Assembly (NCBI RefSeq): GCF_905147045.1
Contig: NC_065901.1
Coordinates: 496,001-560,000, forward strand
Reading direction: 5' to 3'
DNA: 64,000 nt
From: Nymphalis io
Taxonomy: Eukaryota > Arthropoda > Insecta > Lepidoptera > Nymphalidae
A model generated the notes under the pieces. It ran no database searches and had not been told where the DNA came from. It saw nothing but the letters and a program-made list of their open reading frames with translations. A program made the position numbers and the translations under genes. Every line of letters begins with the position of its first letter. The first letter of the stretch is position 1. Below, one piece after another: positions 32,885 to 45,242 of the stretch.

Positions 32885-33721
32885 ATAAATTATTAGTAAA
32901 CCTAAATATTTTTCAAGCCCGTTGTTTTAAAGAAATTTTCCTATTTCTTTTTTACCACCAATAAAGTGTAAAGTTTCAAATATGAGTGCGGATAACATCA
33001 GCCCAAGGTCATGATCGAACCTATTTTTGCGCTATTGACGCTTTAAATAAATAATTTTGAATTCGGAACCGCGATCTCCATTGTTATTTGATAACCTCAC
33101 TATTTATGTTAAACTATTTTCTTGGTCATTAGATTTATCAGATATCGTTTTCTATCAGTAGCCAGTATTTATAAGATTTCGAAATAAAAATAAAAGTTGT
33201 TCTGTTAAATAAAAGTAGCACGCTCATAAAACCTGTCTAGACGCGGAGCCCAATTCTACTGAGTACCTTCTGTGCTCAACGCTTTTTACGAGGTGCTAGT
33301 ATGATTGCGCTAACAAGCTACTAAATCATTAACTAGGTCTTAATGAGGCCTCACTGCGATATACGTAATAATACTTACGAGGGCTAATACTTTTGTTGGG
33401 TCTCTTACGGTCATCCCTTCTCGTGTAGCCTTATATAATTGACTTTTTTACAGGATTTAATGCATCTTAATACTTTATAAGTAGTGATCATAATCCAAGA
33501 CAATTATTTATTTCCTGTTATCTGCGTTGCGTATCTTTGTTTAACCGACTACGGTGAAGCGAAAGTGAGCACTATGTTTTCAGCAGTATTTGTATATATG
33601 TGTGATCATGTGTTCCCGTGTAACTTCTACAATTGTTTAGCAAATGATCTATGTGCTGTAGCGTGTGTAGAATCATATCAAATACAACACGATGTATTAT
33701 TCGTACAATAAAAGTTGCTTG
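32885..33721. other. Unique sequence, no gene seen
   Basis: 33220-33420 is slightly GC-richer. No domain or repeat recognised. Confidence 0.4.
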
Positions 33722-33735
33722 TTAGCGTTTGTATA

Positions 33736-34033
33736 CAGTAACAGCCTGTTAATGTCCCACTGCTGGGCTAAGGCCTCCTCTCCCTTTTGAGGAGAAGGTT
33801 TGGAGCTTATTCCACCACGCTGCTCCAATGCGGGTTGGTAGAATACACATGTGGCATAATTTCAATGAAATTAGACACATGCAGGTTTCCTCACGATGTT
33901 TTCCTTCACCGTCAAGCACGAGATGAATTATAAACACAAATTAAGCACATGAAAATTCAGTGGTGCTTGCCCGGGTTTGAACCCACGATCATCGGTTAAG
34001 ATTCACGCGTTCTAACCACTAGGCCATCTCGGC
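33736..34033 (-). mobile_element. Family B tRNA-derived SINE, full length and young
   Basis: 298 bp flanked by an exact 14-bp target duplication TTAGCGTTTGTATA at 33722-33735 and 34034-34047. Both pol III boxes are intact in reverse (CCACTAGGCCA; GGGTTTGAACCC). It is the cleanest copy in the window. Confidence 0.95.
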
Positions 34034-34047
34034 TTAGCGTTTGTATA

Positions 34048-35010
34048 GCTAAAGCGATATGTTCTAAATAACAAACAAATATAAATTAGAGTTTAAAACA
34101 ATGTGTCAACAGCTCGTAGTTTTAGAACCGGTTCATAACTTGGGTTACCGAGTACATACAGTAGTGGCCGTATACACTAGTTTCATATAATCCGTTTGGA
34201 TATCTGCTGCCAAATTTGCAAGTAAACTATTCTGATCGATGTCGCCGCAATCTGCCACGGTGACGTACGAGCTATTGATCGTGCGAATTAACAAGTCGAC
34301 ATTGCTGAATATATATGAGAGAAGAATTTATTTCATCTTTAATTCCAGTCATGTAGACTGCCGAGTGGAACCAGCAATAACCTCTATAGTTGCTCTTTTT
34401 AACCAATTACACTATATATGTACACAGTATAAATATAATAAAAATAATCTGTGGTACACCGATGAAACTAAACACAGACAGATGTACATGAAGCCTTATT
34501 GTAAGAAAGCGATATCTTCCAGGCAAGCTTTAGGCGCAGGAAATAAAATAATAAAAAAGCTGCATTGTACATGTTGTATGTTCGTTAATTGAATACAATT
34601 AAATTATTATTTATCGCATGAAAATCAACGAGTACTAACTGAATGCTTTCTTATCATCTTTATAGTTTTTATCAAGAAATAAGAAGATTTAAATTTATTT
34701 ATAGCATAAAGTAAATTAAGGTCGCATCGTTCAGACCACTAAGACAACTGGAATATTTGTAATAACGATAGTTAGTAACAAGTTATTTAAAAAATCAATA
34801 TCGTTTTATTATTTGATATTAACAAGCGATCGTTTAATCTGTACACATGTTTCGTCCTATATTTATTCATATTTTGAATAAAATATCTTTTGGCACGGTA
34901 GGTAGAAAACTTTGCTACGAGTTAAATGCAATTTTGTTTGTGTGCAATATTATTGCAGTTTTGCTATTTGGCAAGATTTTTCTCTGTAATATTTTTATTG
35001 ATCACAGAAT
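34048..35010. other. Unique AT-rich sequence, no gene seen
   Basis: A 117-codon open frame at 34239-34592 has no recognised family and no promoter or splice context that I trust. Confidence 0.4.
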
Positions 35011-35021
35011 GTAAACAATCC

Positions 35022-35336
35022 CGAACAAAAAAAGCCAAGATGGCCTAGTGGTTAGGACGCGTAAATCTTAACCGATGATCGTGGGTTCAAAACCGGGCAA
35101 GCACCAATGAATTTTCATGTGCTTAATTTGTGTTTATAATTCATCTCGTGCTTGACGGTGAAAGAAAATATCGTGAGCAAGCCTGCATGTGTTTAATTTC
35201 ATTGAAATTCAGTCACATGTGTATTTTACCAACTACCATTGGAGCAGCGTGGTGGAATAAGCTCCAAACTTTCCCCTTAAAAAGGAAGAGGAGGCCTTAG
35301 CCCAGCAGTGGGACATTAACAGGCTGTTAATATTAC
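35022..35336 (+). mobile_element. Family B tRNA-derived SINE, full length
   Basis: Plus-strand copy with an 11-bp target duplication GTAAACAATCC at 35011-35021 and 35337-35347. The head begins about 35033 (GCCAAGATGGCCTAGTGG) after an A-rich stretch. The 3' part has GAGGCCTTAGCCCAGCAGTG. Confidence 0.92.
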
Positions 35337-35347
35337 GTAAACAATCC

Positions 35348-36417
35348 TTCTGTATAGACTTAGACTTCCGTATAGATTAATATATATTCAATTTATAATA
35401 ACGATAATAATAATATTAAATTGAAGTTTCAGGGATCTCTTGACTCGATCTGTGACTGATTGGTTGAAATTGAAGGCATTCTTAACTCCTCAACAAGCTC
35501 CAACTAAAATTGCCTCTTCAAACAATTACGGCACTATAAACGGTAGCTGTGGAAAATTATACCTTGAAAATATTGAAATATACCGGTTTATTTTTGGCAA
35601 TTAAAATTGGCAACAATACTTTCATTCGAATTTAGTGATTTTTGTTTTCAATTTATTTATTCCAAACAATTTTTATGCTCACCGAACTTTTATTCTTAAT
35701 TATGAACTGCAATTATGTTTTGTAACTTTAATTAATGTATTGACTTGCAATTATGTTACAACTGAAATCTATTGTAACAATAAAATTATTTGTCATAAAA
35801 AATATATGTAACTTTGTAATTATTATACTATAACTAAAAACCATAAATAACATGGAAATAAACAAATATTCGCTTCTTATTATTTTTCTATTTTGTTTCT
35901 ATTAATTTTATTCTTAAGGGAACAAAATAAATCAATAACATATACAGACAATTTCAATTTCGAATAATGAACCAATGAGTATCAACGTCACACATAATTT
36001 TTTTAATGAGAAAATATACAATGACGTAATAGAACTACACCTATAATTATTTCAGGAACTCATAATTACGAAGGGATAACATTAATTAAACAAAAGTAGT
36101 ACTGAAATATTTAACGAATTGCCACATAATACAATAATTATCAGCAAAAATTTCAGTCTAATAATACAATACAATTGTTTGCGAGCTTCGCTTAAACAGG
36201 TCATTCACATTCCGCAATCAAATTAACTCACTAGTAACGTTACCGCACACAGCCATCTCAAATGCATACGTGCCGTATTGCGTTGAGACTTACCATGTTT
36301 ATACGTAGCTGCCCTTTTCCCTCTTCAATTGCCTTCATAATCAAGAATATAATGAACGAGAAACGTGCATTCTTTAATACTTACATGTAGATCGTATTTG
36401 TATAAATTAAACCTTGC
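35348..36417. other. Unique AT-rich sequence, no gene seen
   Basis: No open frame over 60 codons and no recognised repeat. Confidence 0.4.
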
Positions 36418-36535
36418 TTTTTATATCTTATACGTAGGCAAACTAGCAAATTTACCACCTGATGATGGTACGTGGTCACGTAATTGTGATGGTACCTACC
36501 CCTACCCCAGACGAACTTGCACAAAGCCCTACCAC
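36418..36535 (-). repeat. Family A repeat with internal deletion
   Basis: The reverse of the 3' end (GCAAACTAGC, ACCACCTGATGATGG, CGTGGTCACG) is joined directly to the reverse of the 5' end (GGTACCTACC, GACGAACTTGCACAAAGCCC). The middle is gone. Confidence 0.75.
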
Positions 36536-36680
36536 ATAAGGGTTGATCGTTATTAGGTAGGTCTATGGGCAGCCCAACAAGCTATGATTTGGAGATGAGA
36601 GGAGGACTTGGGGTCTCTATCAGCAAGCCTGGCGACAGTAGAGACGATCCGTCTCCACTTGAGTTGCTGGGTAGTAAGAA

Positions 36681-36970
36681 GAAGCGGCACTCTCATATAG
36701 ACTGACGCAGGTACTTACCGGGCATGGCTGTTTCGGTAAGTGTCTACATGGGACAGTAAACCGAGAGGTATCACCCTCTTGCCACGAGTGTGGTGCACCA
36801 CTGGACTCAGCGCACCACACTCGGACAGAGTGTGGTGCGTGGTGAAAGTCAGTAGAGATCTCTCGCTGGATGGCGATGGTCTCTTTCTACGAGAGTGTTA
36901 TGTCGTAGAAGGAGAGTGCCTCCGCTGATGCCATACGGCGAAGACCGAGGAGGAGGCGTCGGCACTATGT
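36681..36970 (+). pseudogene. R1-clade-like LINE ORF2 C-terminal fragment
   Basis: In the frame of 36690 the peptide reads Y-R-L-T-Q-V-L-T-G-H-G-C-F-G, then R-E-V-S-P-S-C-H-E-C-G-A, H-H-T-R-T-E-C-G-A-W and a stop at 36843. This is the C-x2-C...H-x4-C region typical of the end of R1-type LINE reverse transcriptases. After the stop the same frame goes on M-V-S-F-Y-E-S-V-M-S, stop, K-E-S-A-S-A-D-A, and an Arg-rich run, also typical of that family's end. Two in-frame stops mean it is dead. It sits between two family A fragments. Confidence 0.8.
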
Positions 36971-37059
36971 GCACCTTTCTGCCAGTCCCATATACCCTCC
37001 CACTTCATGTGGAGAAAACGTGTAAACGCGTTTATCCAGCGAGAAAAAAAATAGGTCTA

Positions 37060-37117
37060 ACGGCAATGGTGACCACCTACTATCAGGTGGCCTATTTGCC
37101 AGTCCGCCTGCCAAAAG
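37060..37117 (+). repeat. Family A repeat, 3' fragment
   Basis: AATGGTGACCACCTACTATC through CAGTCCGCCTGCC. Confidence 0.7.
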
Positions 37118-37230
37118 TCAAACTAATGTCAAAGTATTTACTTTAAAACGGAAACATGTACAAATTTTATATTTTATTTGTTGCGTAAATGCTTAAAATT
37201 TATATTTAAGGACTTGTTTTGCTTCGTTCT

Positions 37231-37300
37231 GTCAGAAGCTATAAAAGGCGGGTCCTATCAGCGGCAGCTCTCTTTTCATCGCCAGACATCATTGTGAAAA
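37231..37300 (+). promoter_or_regulatory. Candidate TATA promoter
   Basis: TATAAAAGGCGGG at 37240-37252 is a strong TATA box in a GC-richer setting. Possible initiators TTCATC (about 37275) and ATCATT (about 37288) lie somewhat further downstream than usual. No coding start follows closely. This could be the first exon of an unseen gene, a noncoding RNA start or a decayed transposon promoter. Confidence 0.35.
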
Positions 37301-38553
37301 CATTTTTTCAATATTTCACATATTATATTATTATTATATAAAAATAAAATCACAATTTTTTTTACGAATTTATTCGAGAAAGGATACAAAACTATTAGTG
37401 CTTTGTACGCGCTAATTTTTTCGTAATCGCAAAAACTCACGTTTATTTATCATAGCATATTTTTTTTTTCTTACAACGGGTTGACCCATTATAAAATATA
37501 GGTTTAAACTAAATTTATATCCTTACTTATGAACGTTGTTTAGGGGGTTGTTTAATCAAACACTAATTTCTTTTTTTATTATTATTGTTCTGCTTTTCAA
37601 AAGAAGAAGACGCAGCGTATTTAACTGGTCCCTGGGTTAAAAAAAAAATCATTTGTAAAAGGTAAAGCCAAGTTTGTCATATAGTTTTAGCAGTATAAAG
37701 CAGATACAGTATCATTTTACGATAAGTTAGGATGTCTTATGATCCACACATGTTTAATATTCGTTTTGACACTATTACTTACACCATTTTCGTTATTTGT
37801 AACACTTTTAGCTTCAGTGAATAATCCGTAAGCGAGGTTATTGGAGCGGCACCCGGCAATGTTTCACTCTTACCACGATTTCACTAAAGTGTAGCAGGTG
37901 CCGTGGCCATGAATATTAACACGCATGAATATTCCGGCTATGTTTGCACATTTCTTGCACAACTCCGTGTCACACAGTAAGCAAGGTTGAAAATATATTC
38001 GCGCCCTCATTGTTCGCTGAGATTTACTAAAAACGGATTCAAGTACATGTTTTGAAATTAAAATAGATTAACATAACAATAGTCGAACATCAAACTGAAA
38101 CTCTGATGTCTAGTTTAAAACAAAATATTCTTTTTCGCGTAGGCTCTTATAAGCACTTTGAATTGAAGTTTGACAGCATAAATTGAAAATTAGGTAAACC
38201 CGGAATGTAGATTCTGTCAAAACGACCCTGTAAGTCAGCAGTTACTTTTTTTCTCTCTCTGTTACTTATAATTTATTATATATATAATATATAATAGATC
38301 AATCACAAGATAAACAATGCGCCTGATTGACTTGAAATTTGTCACAGTTACTCCTTGCCCAACGTAGTAATAATGTACATTTGTAATTACGTATTAATGT
38401 AATTTATCCAAAAAACATTTTGCTTCTTATTTACCGGCCGGGAAGATATGTTAGTTAATATATATAATTGAATTTATATATCCGATATGCAAATCAAATT
38501 TTAAATCTTGCTGGTGAATACATGCGGATGATTTTCATTCGCCACGTACAGGT
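37301..38553. other. Unique sequence with paired octamer-like sites
   Basis: CATGAATATT occurs at 37908-37917 and 37924-37933 inside a GC-richer stretch (37840-38010). No gene seen. Confidence 0.4.
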
Positions 38554-38554
38554 T

Positions 38555-38665
38555 ACCTTACGATGTTTTCCTTGACCGAAGCACGAGATAAAATATAAAC
38601 AAAAATTATGTAAATATAGTGGTGCTTACCCAGGTTAGAACTCGAAATCAACTTGTCTTCTCATT
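38555..38665 (-). repeat. Family B SINE, decayed head half
   Basis: CCTTACGATGTTTTCCTTGACC through GTGGTGCTTACCCAGGTTAGA in reverse orientation. Confidence 0.65.
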
Positions 38666-39037
38666 ACAGTCCGTCACGGCGTACAAAAAAGCTTTTTTAA
38701 AATATCATAAAATACTTAGAAATTATTAACATTTGTTGTTAGTATGGATAAAATGTGCGATATGACGAAATGATACCAAAATCACTAGCACCCTAACTGT
38801 TCTAATCTCATTACACAGATACTATTTCAATATAATTTGAATAGTCATGAATGCAATATGTGTCACGTGTAATTGATTATTTTCCCGTCCATCGATCGTA
38901 TTGCACATATTTCTATAGAATATTTTTATTTAAGGTATTAACTATGTATTTCTATTCTATATATGAGAAAAGTAAACACTGACGTTTCGTGATGGTTCTC
39001 GGTTAAATCTGGTTTTTGTTAAATTGACGTCTGGTTT

Positions 39038-39217
39038 GACGAGCCGGTTGGCGTGGTTGGTAGATACTTGCCTTTCACGTCAAAGGTTGTGGGTTCGATT
39101 CCCACGCAGGACAAACACTTGTGTGCATGAACATGTCTGTTTGACCTGAGTGCATTTGCAAAAGAAAAGTAGTATATGTAGTATATCAGTTGTCTGGTTT
39201 CCATAGCACAAGGATCA
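39038..39217 (+). mobile_element. Family C tRNA-derived SINE
   Basis: Head GACGAGCCGGTTGGCGTGG with A-box-like GGCGTGGTTGG and B box GGGTTCGATTCC (39092-39103). The body has GTGTGCATGAACATGTCTG. It is shorter than the copy at 30650 in the middle and at the tail. Confidence 0.75.
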
Positions 39218-39328
39218 GGCCTATATCTATATTTTAAATGGTGATTACATTACATTACGTTCAATTTAATCCAGTATCATGATAATTGAAAATTGCTTAT
39301 TTATTAGTTGGACGTCTTTTTTACAAGA

Positions 39329-39540
39329 TGGTAGGGTTTTGTGCAAGCCCGTCTGGGTGGGTACCACTCAAATGGTTTGAATTGTAAATCTCATCAGATA
39401 TTCTACTGCTAATAGTAATATGTAACTACAGGCACAAGGGACATGACGTCTTTGTTCCCAAGGTTGGTAGTGCGTTGGCAATGTAAGGAATGGTTAATAT
39501 ATCTTCAATGTTTATGGGGTAGTGATCTATGACATAAAAT
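39329..39540 (+). repeat. Family A repeat, decayed copy
   Basis: Starts GGTAGGGTTTTGTGCAAGCC at the shared 5' boundary. It has a short insertion after GTACCACTCA and a deletion around AATAGTAATATGTAACTACA. Confidence 0.75.
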
Positions 39541-39825
39541 AGAGCCAAATTTAATACCGAATATTTTAATTTTATACAATATGTAAATACAAATTATGTC
39601 GCAAATAGGATGAGCACTGAACTCTTAACGTTTAAAAAGTAAGAACATGATTTTCATACGCTTGGCTAATACGTAACGTGTAGTAAAGCCTCAGGTGCCA
39701 CGAAATATTATCATATTTTCTCTCTCGCTCTCTCTCCGCTGTTCTTTTCTGAAGTACTTTCAGGATATGCTTATAACTTAAACCTGAGTGAAAGATTACA
39801 TATTACATGAGATAAAATGGCTAAA

Positions 39826-40015
39826 AAGAGCCGAAATTGCGCTGTCGCTAAAACACATGAATGAAATCCGGTCAAGCATCACTTTGTTTTCATAGGCTTA
39901 ATTTGCGATTATAATTCCCAGTGTGCATTTGAGCAGTGTGACGTAATAAGCTCCAAGCCTTCTTTAATAGAGAACTGGACACTTTTGTCCTGTGGGACTT
40001 TATTAGATTGTCACT
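39826..40015 (+). repeat. Family B SINE, decayed copy
   Basis: GGTCAAGCATCACT, CATAGGCTTAATTTGCGATT and AATAAGCTCCAAGCCTTCTT keep family order. The block around the family's CATCGTGAGG is deleted. Confidence 0.6.
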
Positions 40016-40144
40016 TTACATTTTTTTCGATTCACTCAGAAATCAGGAAACACAATGTGTTGTAATAATATTTAATGTATAAAAAAATCATTAATTATAT
40101 TATATTTGACCTCAGAACATTTGGAACTGCAGCACAGAAAGTTT

Positions 40145-40216
40145 AATTGCCCGGGTTTGAACGTGTAATCATCGGTTAAGATTCACATATTCTCATCACT
40201 CTGCCATCTCAGCTAT
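40145..40216 (-). repeat. Family B SINE, head fragment
   Basis: TTGCCCGGGTTTGAACGTGT and ATCATCGGTTAAGATTCACA, the reverse of the tRNA-like head. Confidence 0.7.
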
Positions 40217-40719
40217 CATAAATATAATAGGTCATATTTCTCTTTAGGGAAAAGGTGTCATTTAATAAATGCTAGTTGAATCCTTACAAATAGAATTTGT
40301 TGGTAATTTCATTTAAACACGGCTGAGAATTGAGATAAATTGAGCATAATATTACTGATTGCCATTCGTTTCATAATCGAGTAATTAGTTTTTAAAGGAA
40401 TCAAAATGTTACGGGTCATTTAATTCAAAATAAACTGTCGTAAAAAAGTAATACGGTAAATATTACATACGTACCGTAGACGTGGGTGAAACCCGACGAT
40501 AAATCCCCACTTTATGGGCAGTTAAAAGCTTGTACAAACAGGACAAGTATACTTTCGGTGTATTAAGTGAAGAATGTATTAACCGTCATTATCTATCTAA
40601 AATGAAGTAAGCGAGAACTTTGTCTATATATTGACTTTTGTAATGGAAAACAACTGTTAAAAATACACAATTAATGCTATAAATAGATAATGTATTTTAC
40701 TTAACTTATGGATTTATGG

Positions 40720-40915
40720 ATGATAACACATCTTGGAAATGAAACAATCGCCTCCTAGCAAATTTTTTTGACACTGAATATTCGTAAACAAAACATAATA
40801 TAAAAAAAACCGCTGAGTTTTATTCGCTGGTTCTTCTCAGCGCTAGGGGTTTCTTTTCCCAACCAGTAATTTTTTCTAATTTCTAAATAAAGTATTTTGA
40901 TTTTGTATGTATGTT
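40720..40915 (+). repeat. Family E repeat, LINE 3'-end-like
   Basis: ACCGCTGAGTTTTATTCGCT, GGTTCTTCTCAGCGCTAGGG and AAATAAAGTATTTTGATTTT. The same order occurs at 52365 and 58772. The AATAAAG and TTTGA-type end look like a LINE 3' tail. Confidence 0.6.
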
Positions 40916-41526
40916 ATCACGTAACTCATGTCGGTTTCATAACTTTAACTCTTTGTACGTTACGTATGAAGGGCAACAGCTCGAGCGCAATGTGTACGAA
41001 ATTTTAATAAAACATTCTATTTGATTAATATTAAAACTTATATAACCTCCTTAAAAGCATATATTATTTGAGGCTTACCCTAATTTGCTTACTGTCAAAT
41101 AAAATGTTGAATTTATAAATATACTCGGCCCTGTTTTTCAGATCCATAAAAACAAGTAAGACGATGAGCCCTTTACTTAAATATCTAATGAACAGAAAGA
41201 ACGTGTCTAACTGAAGCCTTGTTCAGAAATCCCTTTAATTCTCAAAAGATTTTGTAATAATAATTGACCTCGTAACGAAATAACTGGTTTTAACAATTAT
41301 TTATTTCAGTGTTGAAGATTTAAGAACATAATTATTTTAGTTATATTATAAGAATCGAGGATATTGACCAGTGCATGTAACGCGTGAATAACCAATTATT
41401 GCGGATTCATAATATTGGATAGAATTATATATGTACATGTTAGAAGTGGAGTTAGTATTAGATGTTCATACATTAATGTAATTATTGAGGATTATTATAT
41501 GAAAATTTTTCGATTGATGAAAAAGT

Positions 41527-41570
41527 GAAGCTACCGAGTTTCTATCCGATTCTTCTAGGTAGAATCCATA
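41527..41570 (+). repeat. Family F repeat fragment
   Basis: AAGCTACCGAGTTTCTATCC and GATTCTTCTAGGTAGAATCC resemble the start of the repeat at 29385. The truncated family A copy begins at its right edge. Confidence 0.5.
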
Positions 41571-41807
41571 TGCAAAACAGCAATACTTGATATTGTTGTG
41601 TTCCGGTTTGAAGGGTGAGTGAGCCAGTGTAATTACAGGCACAAGGGACATAAAATCTTAGTTCCCAAGGTTGGTGGCGCATTGAATATGTAAGCGATGG
41701 TTGACATTTCTTACAATGCCAATGTCTAAGAGCGTTGGTGACCACTTACCATCAGGTGGCCCATATGCTCGTCCGCGATCCTATTCTATAAAATAAAAAA
41801 AAAAAAA
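41571..41807 (+). mobile_element. Family A repeat, young 5'-truncated copy
   Basis: Starts inside the family at GCAAAACAGCAATACTTG and runs to an A-rich tail. By eye only about four substitutions separate it from the same span of the copy at 31645. CCACTTACCATCAGGTGG is at 41742-41759. The abrupt 5' truncation fits target-primed reverse transcription. Confidence 0.9.
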
Positions 41808-43021
41808 TATAACGAACCGGTGCGCGATGGTAGCTCTCTGTTATAATTGTAAAACGAAAATTCATAAGCTTGCAACTGCTTGCTGTTCCAAGCACTATAT
41901 CACTACATAGCGATAAGACCGCCAAAATTGTATGCTAATTAGATTGTATCCATGTGTCATTTGTTAACTTTTACTATTCCTTTTTTTAAATAAAACAAGA
42001 CATCGCTTAGTATATTTATTTTTGTAAATCACATTATACTTTAATACAATGAATATCACGATAGTACAACAAACTTACCTATAATTGATTTCGCTACCAA
42101 TGCACCAAACGAACTGACAGGCAAATCAATTTACATAGCCCCATTAAAATACTTAACCCTACTTAAAATTATAATTTATTTGGCTACCCATCTTGTTGAT
42201 TTTATTACATTTTAATAAAAATAGTCAAATCAAGCCCATATTTATGTACAATATACTTTTCTTAAAATGACATAGCTTACACATGGAATTTTTAATTTCT
42301 TGTAGTTTACAATAAAGTACTTTCTATCGTATCTATCTAAAGGAATTTATGTGGCAAATCGACAAATATAATTCCAAACTCTTTTATCATATACGTATAT
42401 TTCAAAATACATTATTATGTATTTATTCCTATGTGCAGATAAAGTATACTTAATTAAATGAAAAATTTCCATTTATCAGAATAATTACCAAAAAAAAACA
42501 TTCGCTATTACAACCAATCACAATTCGTATCCACGATATTCATTTAATATTCATTCATAAAAATACAAATTTTACATATATTTAAACAACGACTATTTAA
42601 ACAACGGCGACGCTGCAAGAAATTATATTTCGCATAATAAAAGCTTTTTATTAAAATATTAATTGTATAAAATATTAAAGCTTGGCAAAACATTGCCAGA
42701 ATTTTTACGTCTATATATTTATAAATTAATTTTAATTTGTACTGCAAATAAACAAAATTGAAAATCAGTCTGTCTGTGATTACAAAACAACAGCATTTTT
42801 AGTCGATTGTCTATTTGCAAGTTACCAAATCAAACTATTATTTTTATTTGTCTCTATTTATCTATTTGTTAGGGGTAATCAATAAAAACAGAAAAAGTAT
42901 CCTAAGTTACAGTTTAGTTTACTTTATAAAAAGCGTTTCAGTCCACCAAAAGCTATAGCTGCTGGAAGTTTACTTGCCGCTTTTTCTGACATTATTGCGT
43001 ATATGTTGGTATTATAGAACA
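41808..43021. other. Very AT-rich unique sequence, no gene seen
   Basis: No recognised repeat or open frame with a known domain. Confidence 0.4.
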
Positions 43022-43243
43022 CCTGATAGTCAGTGATCACCATCGTGCATAGATATTGGCGAGGTAAGAAGTATTAACCATTCCATAAACCACCAATGCA
43101 CTACCAACCTGGGCACTAAGAAGCTATATCCCACGTGCCTGTAGTTACACTGTCTCACTCACTCTTCAAACCTGCACGCAACAATACTACGTATTGCTCT
43201 TTAGCGGATTTGATGAGTGGGTGATACCTATCCAGAGGGGTTT
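43022..43243 (-). repeat. Family A repeat, decayed copy
   Basis: GTGATCACCATCGTGC, AATGCACTACCAACCTGGGC and CTCACTCACTCTTCAAACCT in reverse order. The far 5' part is lost. Confidence 0.75.
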
Positions 43244-44843
43244 CGGAGCAAAGCTGATTTTCCATATATATTTTTTGTCGTAATGGCTGATGATCGACTG
43301 CAATCAATACTATACACATACAATACTTGACTCATACACGCTAGAAAAGAAGTTATAAAAATAGATATTTTACAATATTTTTTATAAATAAATATAATAA
43401 AATAATCGATAAATCGATTTAATGGTTGTTCATGTTGTATAAACAAGGAATACGGCCGTGTCCCGTGTGACATACAAATTTGCTACTCTCATTTCAAATA
43501 CACTTTAAGATAATTTTCCTTCGACTTCCGTTAAAAGCGAACTCCCCAATTATACCAATGAATAGAAATGATATTGTAAACGAGCCCGTTTTGTTCGCTT
43601 ATTGTATCCTTCCTTATATTTCGCCATTTTCTTTCCCACTTATATTGCCGCTCTGCGCATTGAAAGAGAAAATATCAAGCAATATTCCGGGTGTGGGCTC
43701 CGTGAATACAACGACGTCTTACGAATATTAAAATATAATATCACGAGGCGTAGTTGAAATCTATGCGAGATATTCTGAACTAAACGTTTTAATTTAAATC
43801 CGCTCAATAAGCCGAGACGTCCATATTGAATGTTTTAAAAATATGCGAATGATCTGTCCATGGCGTAGGGAAGCTATTAAAATGACGCAATTGGATTAAA
43901 GCCAAATCGATTTGTAACTGCCGCACAAAAAGCAATAAAAGTTGGACGTGCATACATGATAGCCGGGAAAAATAGCTGCATTCGTCATAGCGCATCGTTT
44001 CCGTGGTAGCGCGGAGTTCAGCGCTCAGTCGGTCTCACCCACTGTCTCGTTTATGAATAAATTAATAAAGAGCAAACAGTTTAAAGCTTAGCTAGGATGT
44101 CGTGAAATATCGCCCAAAACTACTGATAAATTTGGAAAAAGTAGTTTAAATATAATGAAACGTGGGTGTACCAAGATTTATTAAAAAATACGTATTTAAT
44201 AAAATAAGTAATTAAGTACCAACATTCATCAATTATTGTATTTAGAAAAGAAACGAAGATAAAATTAATTCGATTTCCAAATCGTATGAAGTGTTGGGAC
44301 ATGCCAGTGGAGTAGGACCAATGTATCAGGTCTGGCTATAAAGAATGGGAGGCCAAATAGATTCAAAGTTAAGTTATCCCAAGCTCTGGATAAGGTTCAT
44401 TCTGAAGATGTCCTATTGTGATCCCACGGTTCAGGATGCGGTCGGTAGGTTGGAGAGTTGTTCTACCCATAGCAATAGGTTTATTGTTAAATCCGTTGGC
44501 AAGACGTCATTATTCAGGGACTTCGATTTCACTGGCAAACACTGTGTACATATAAACTATGTTATAATCTATCTAGGATATCTAGGGCATTTGTTATCGT
44601 CGTTGTTTTCACTTGCATTAGGATGTCTGAGTCTGTCAGGAAGGTTATTATTAAGGCTTTTGCTGGCTTGTATTATCAAAGACGCAATACTTTATCGAAA
44701 TGCAACGTGAAGGCATTTTTAGGGATTGGCGATCGAATTTATGTCAGCCAGGCTAGCGCAAGATCCTCCTATATGCCTGGAAGAATGTGTTCCATGATGG
44801 GGAGATCGTATAATACGCTCATTAGCTTGATCAGTGAAGGATC
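43244..44843. other. Unique sequence, no gene called
   Basis: 43480-43730 and 44340-44840 have less AT bias and open frames of 83 and 121 codons, but I see no known domain. The second block could be an old transposon fragment. Confidence 0.35.
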
Positions 44844-44980
44844 ATAGTTCACAAGGTTGGTGGCGCATTGGCGATGTACGGAATGGTTAATATTTCTTAC
44901 GTCGCCAATTTCTAAGGGCGGTGGTGACCACTTACCATCAGGTGACCTATTTGTCAGTCCGCCTACTTATAACATAAAGA
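44844..44980 (+). repeat. Family A repeat, 3' half
   Basis: ATAGTTCACAAGGTTGGTGG through CAGTCCGCCTACTTATAACA. The diagnostic 18-mer is present with one change at its last base. Confidence 0.85.
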
Positions 44981-45242
44981 AGCAAATAACTTACACCAGA
45001 TTATGCAGTGTCTTTCGGAGAAGCTTTTAGTATAAAATATTGCTATATATAAGTAAGCTGTGCTTTGCAGTTTCACCTCCTTAAATTTTATACTGTTGAC
45101 GTGACAAGCGTGAATTTCATATTCTTGTAACTTATAAAGAAATAAAAAAGAAACGTTTTATTGAAAAATCACACATTGATGTAAAATAAAAGTAAATCAA
45201 ACAGTTGACTTAACCTTTACTTAACAAATATAAAATAAAATT

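Noticed and set aside
34239..34592. 117-codon open frame
   Set aside because: Residue composition tracks base composition and no domain is visible.
44345..44847. 121- and 74-codon overlapping frames
   Set aside because: May be an old transposon fragment, but I could not match any family.
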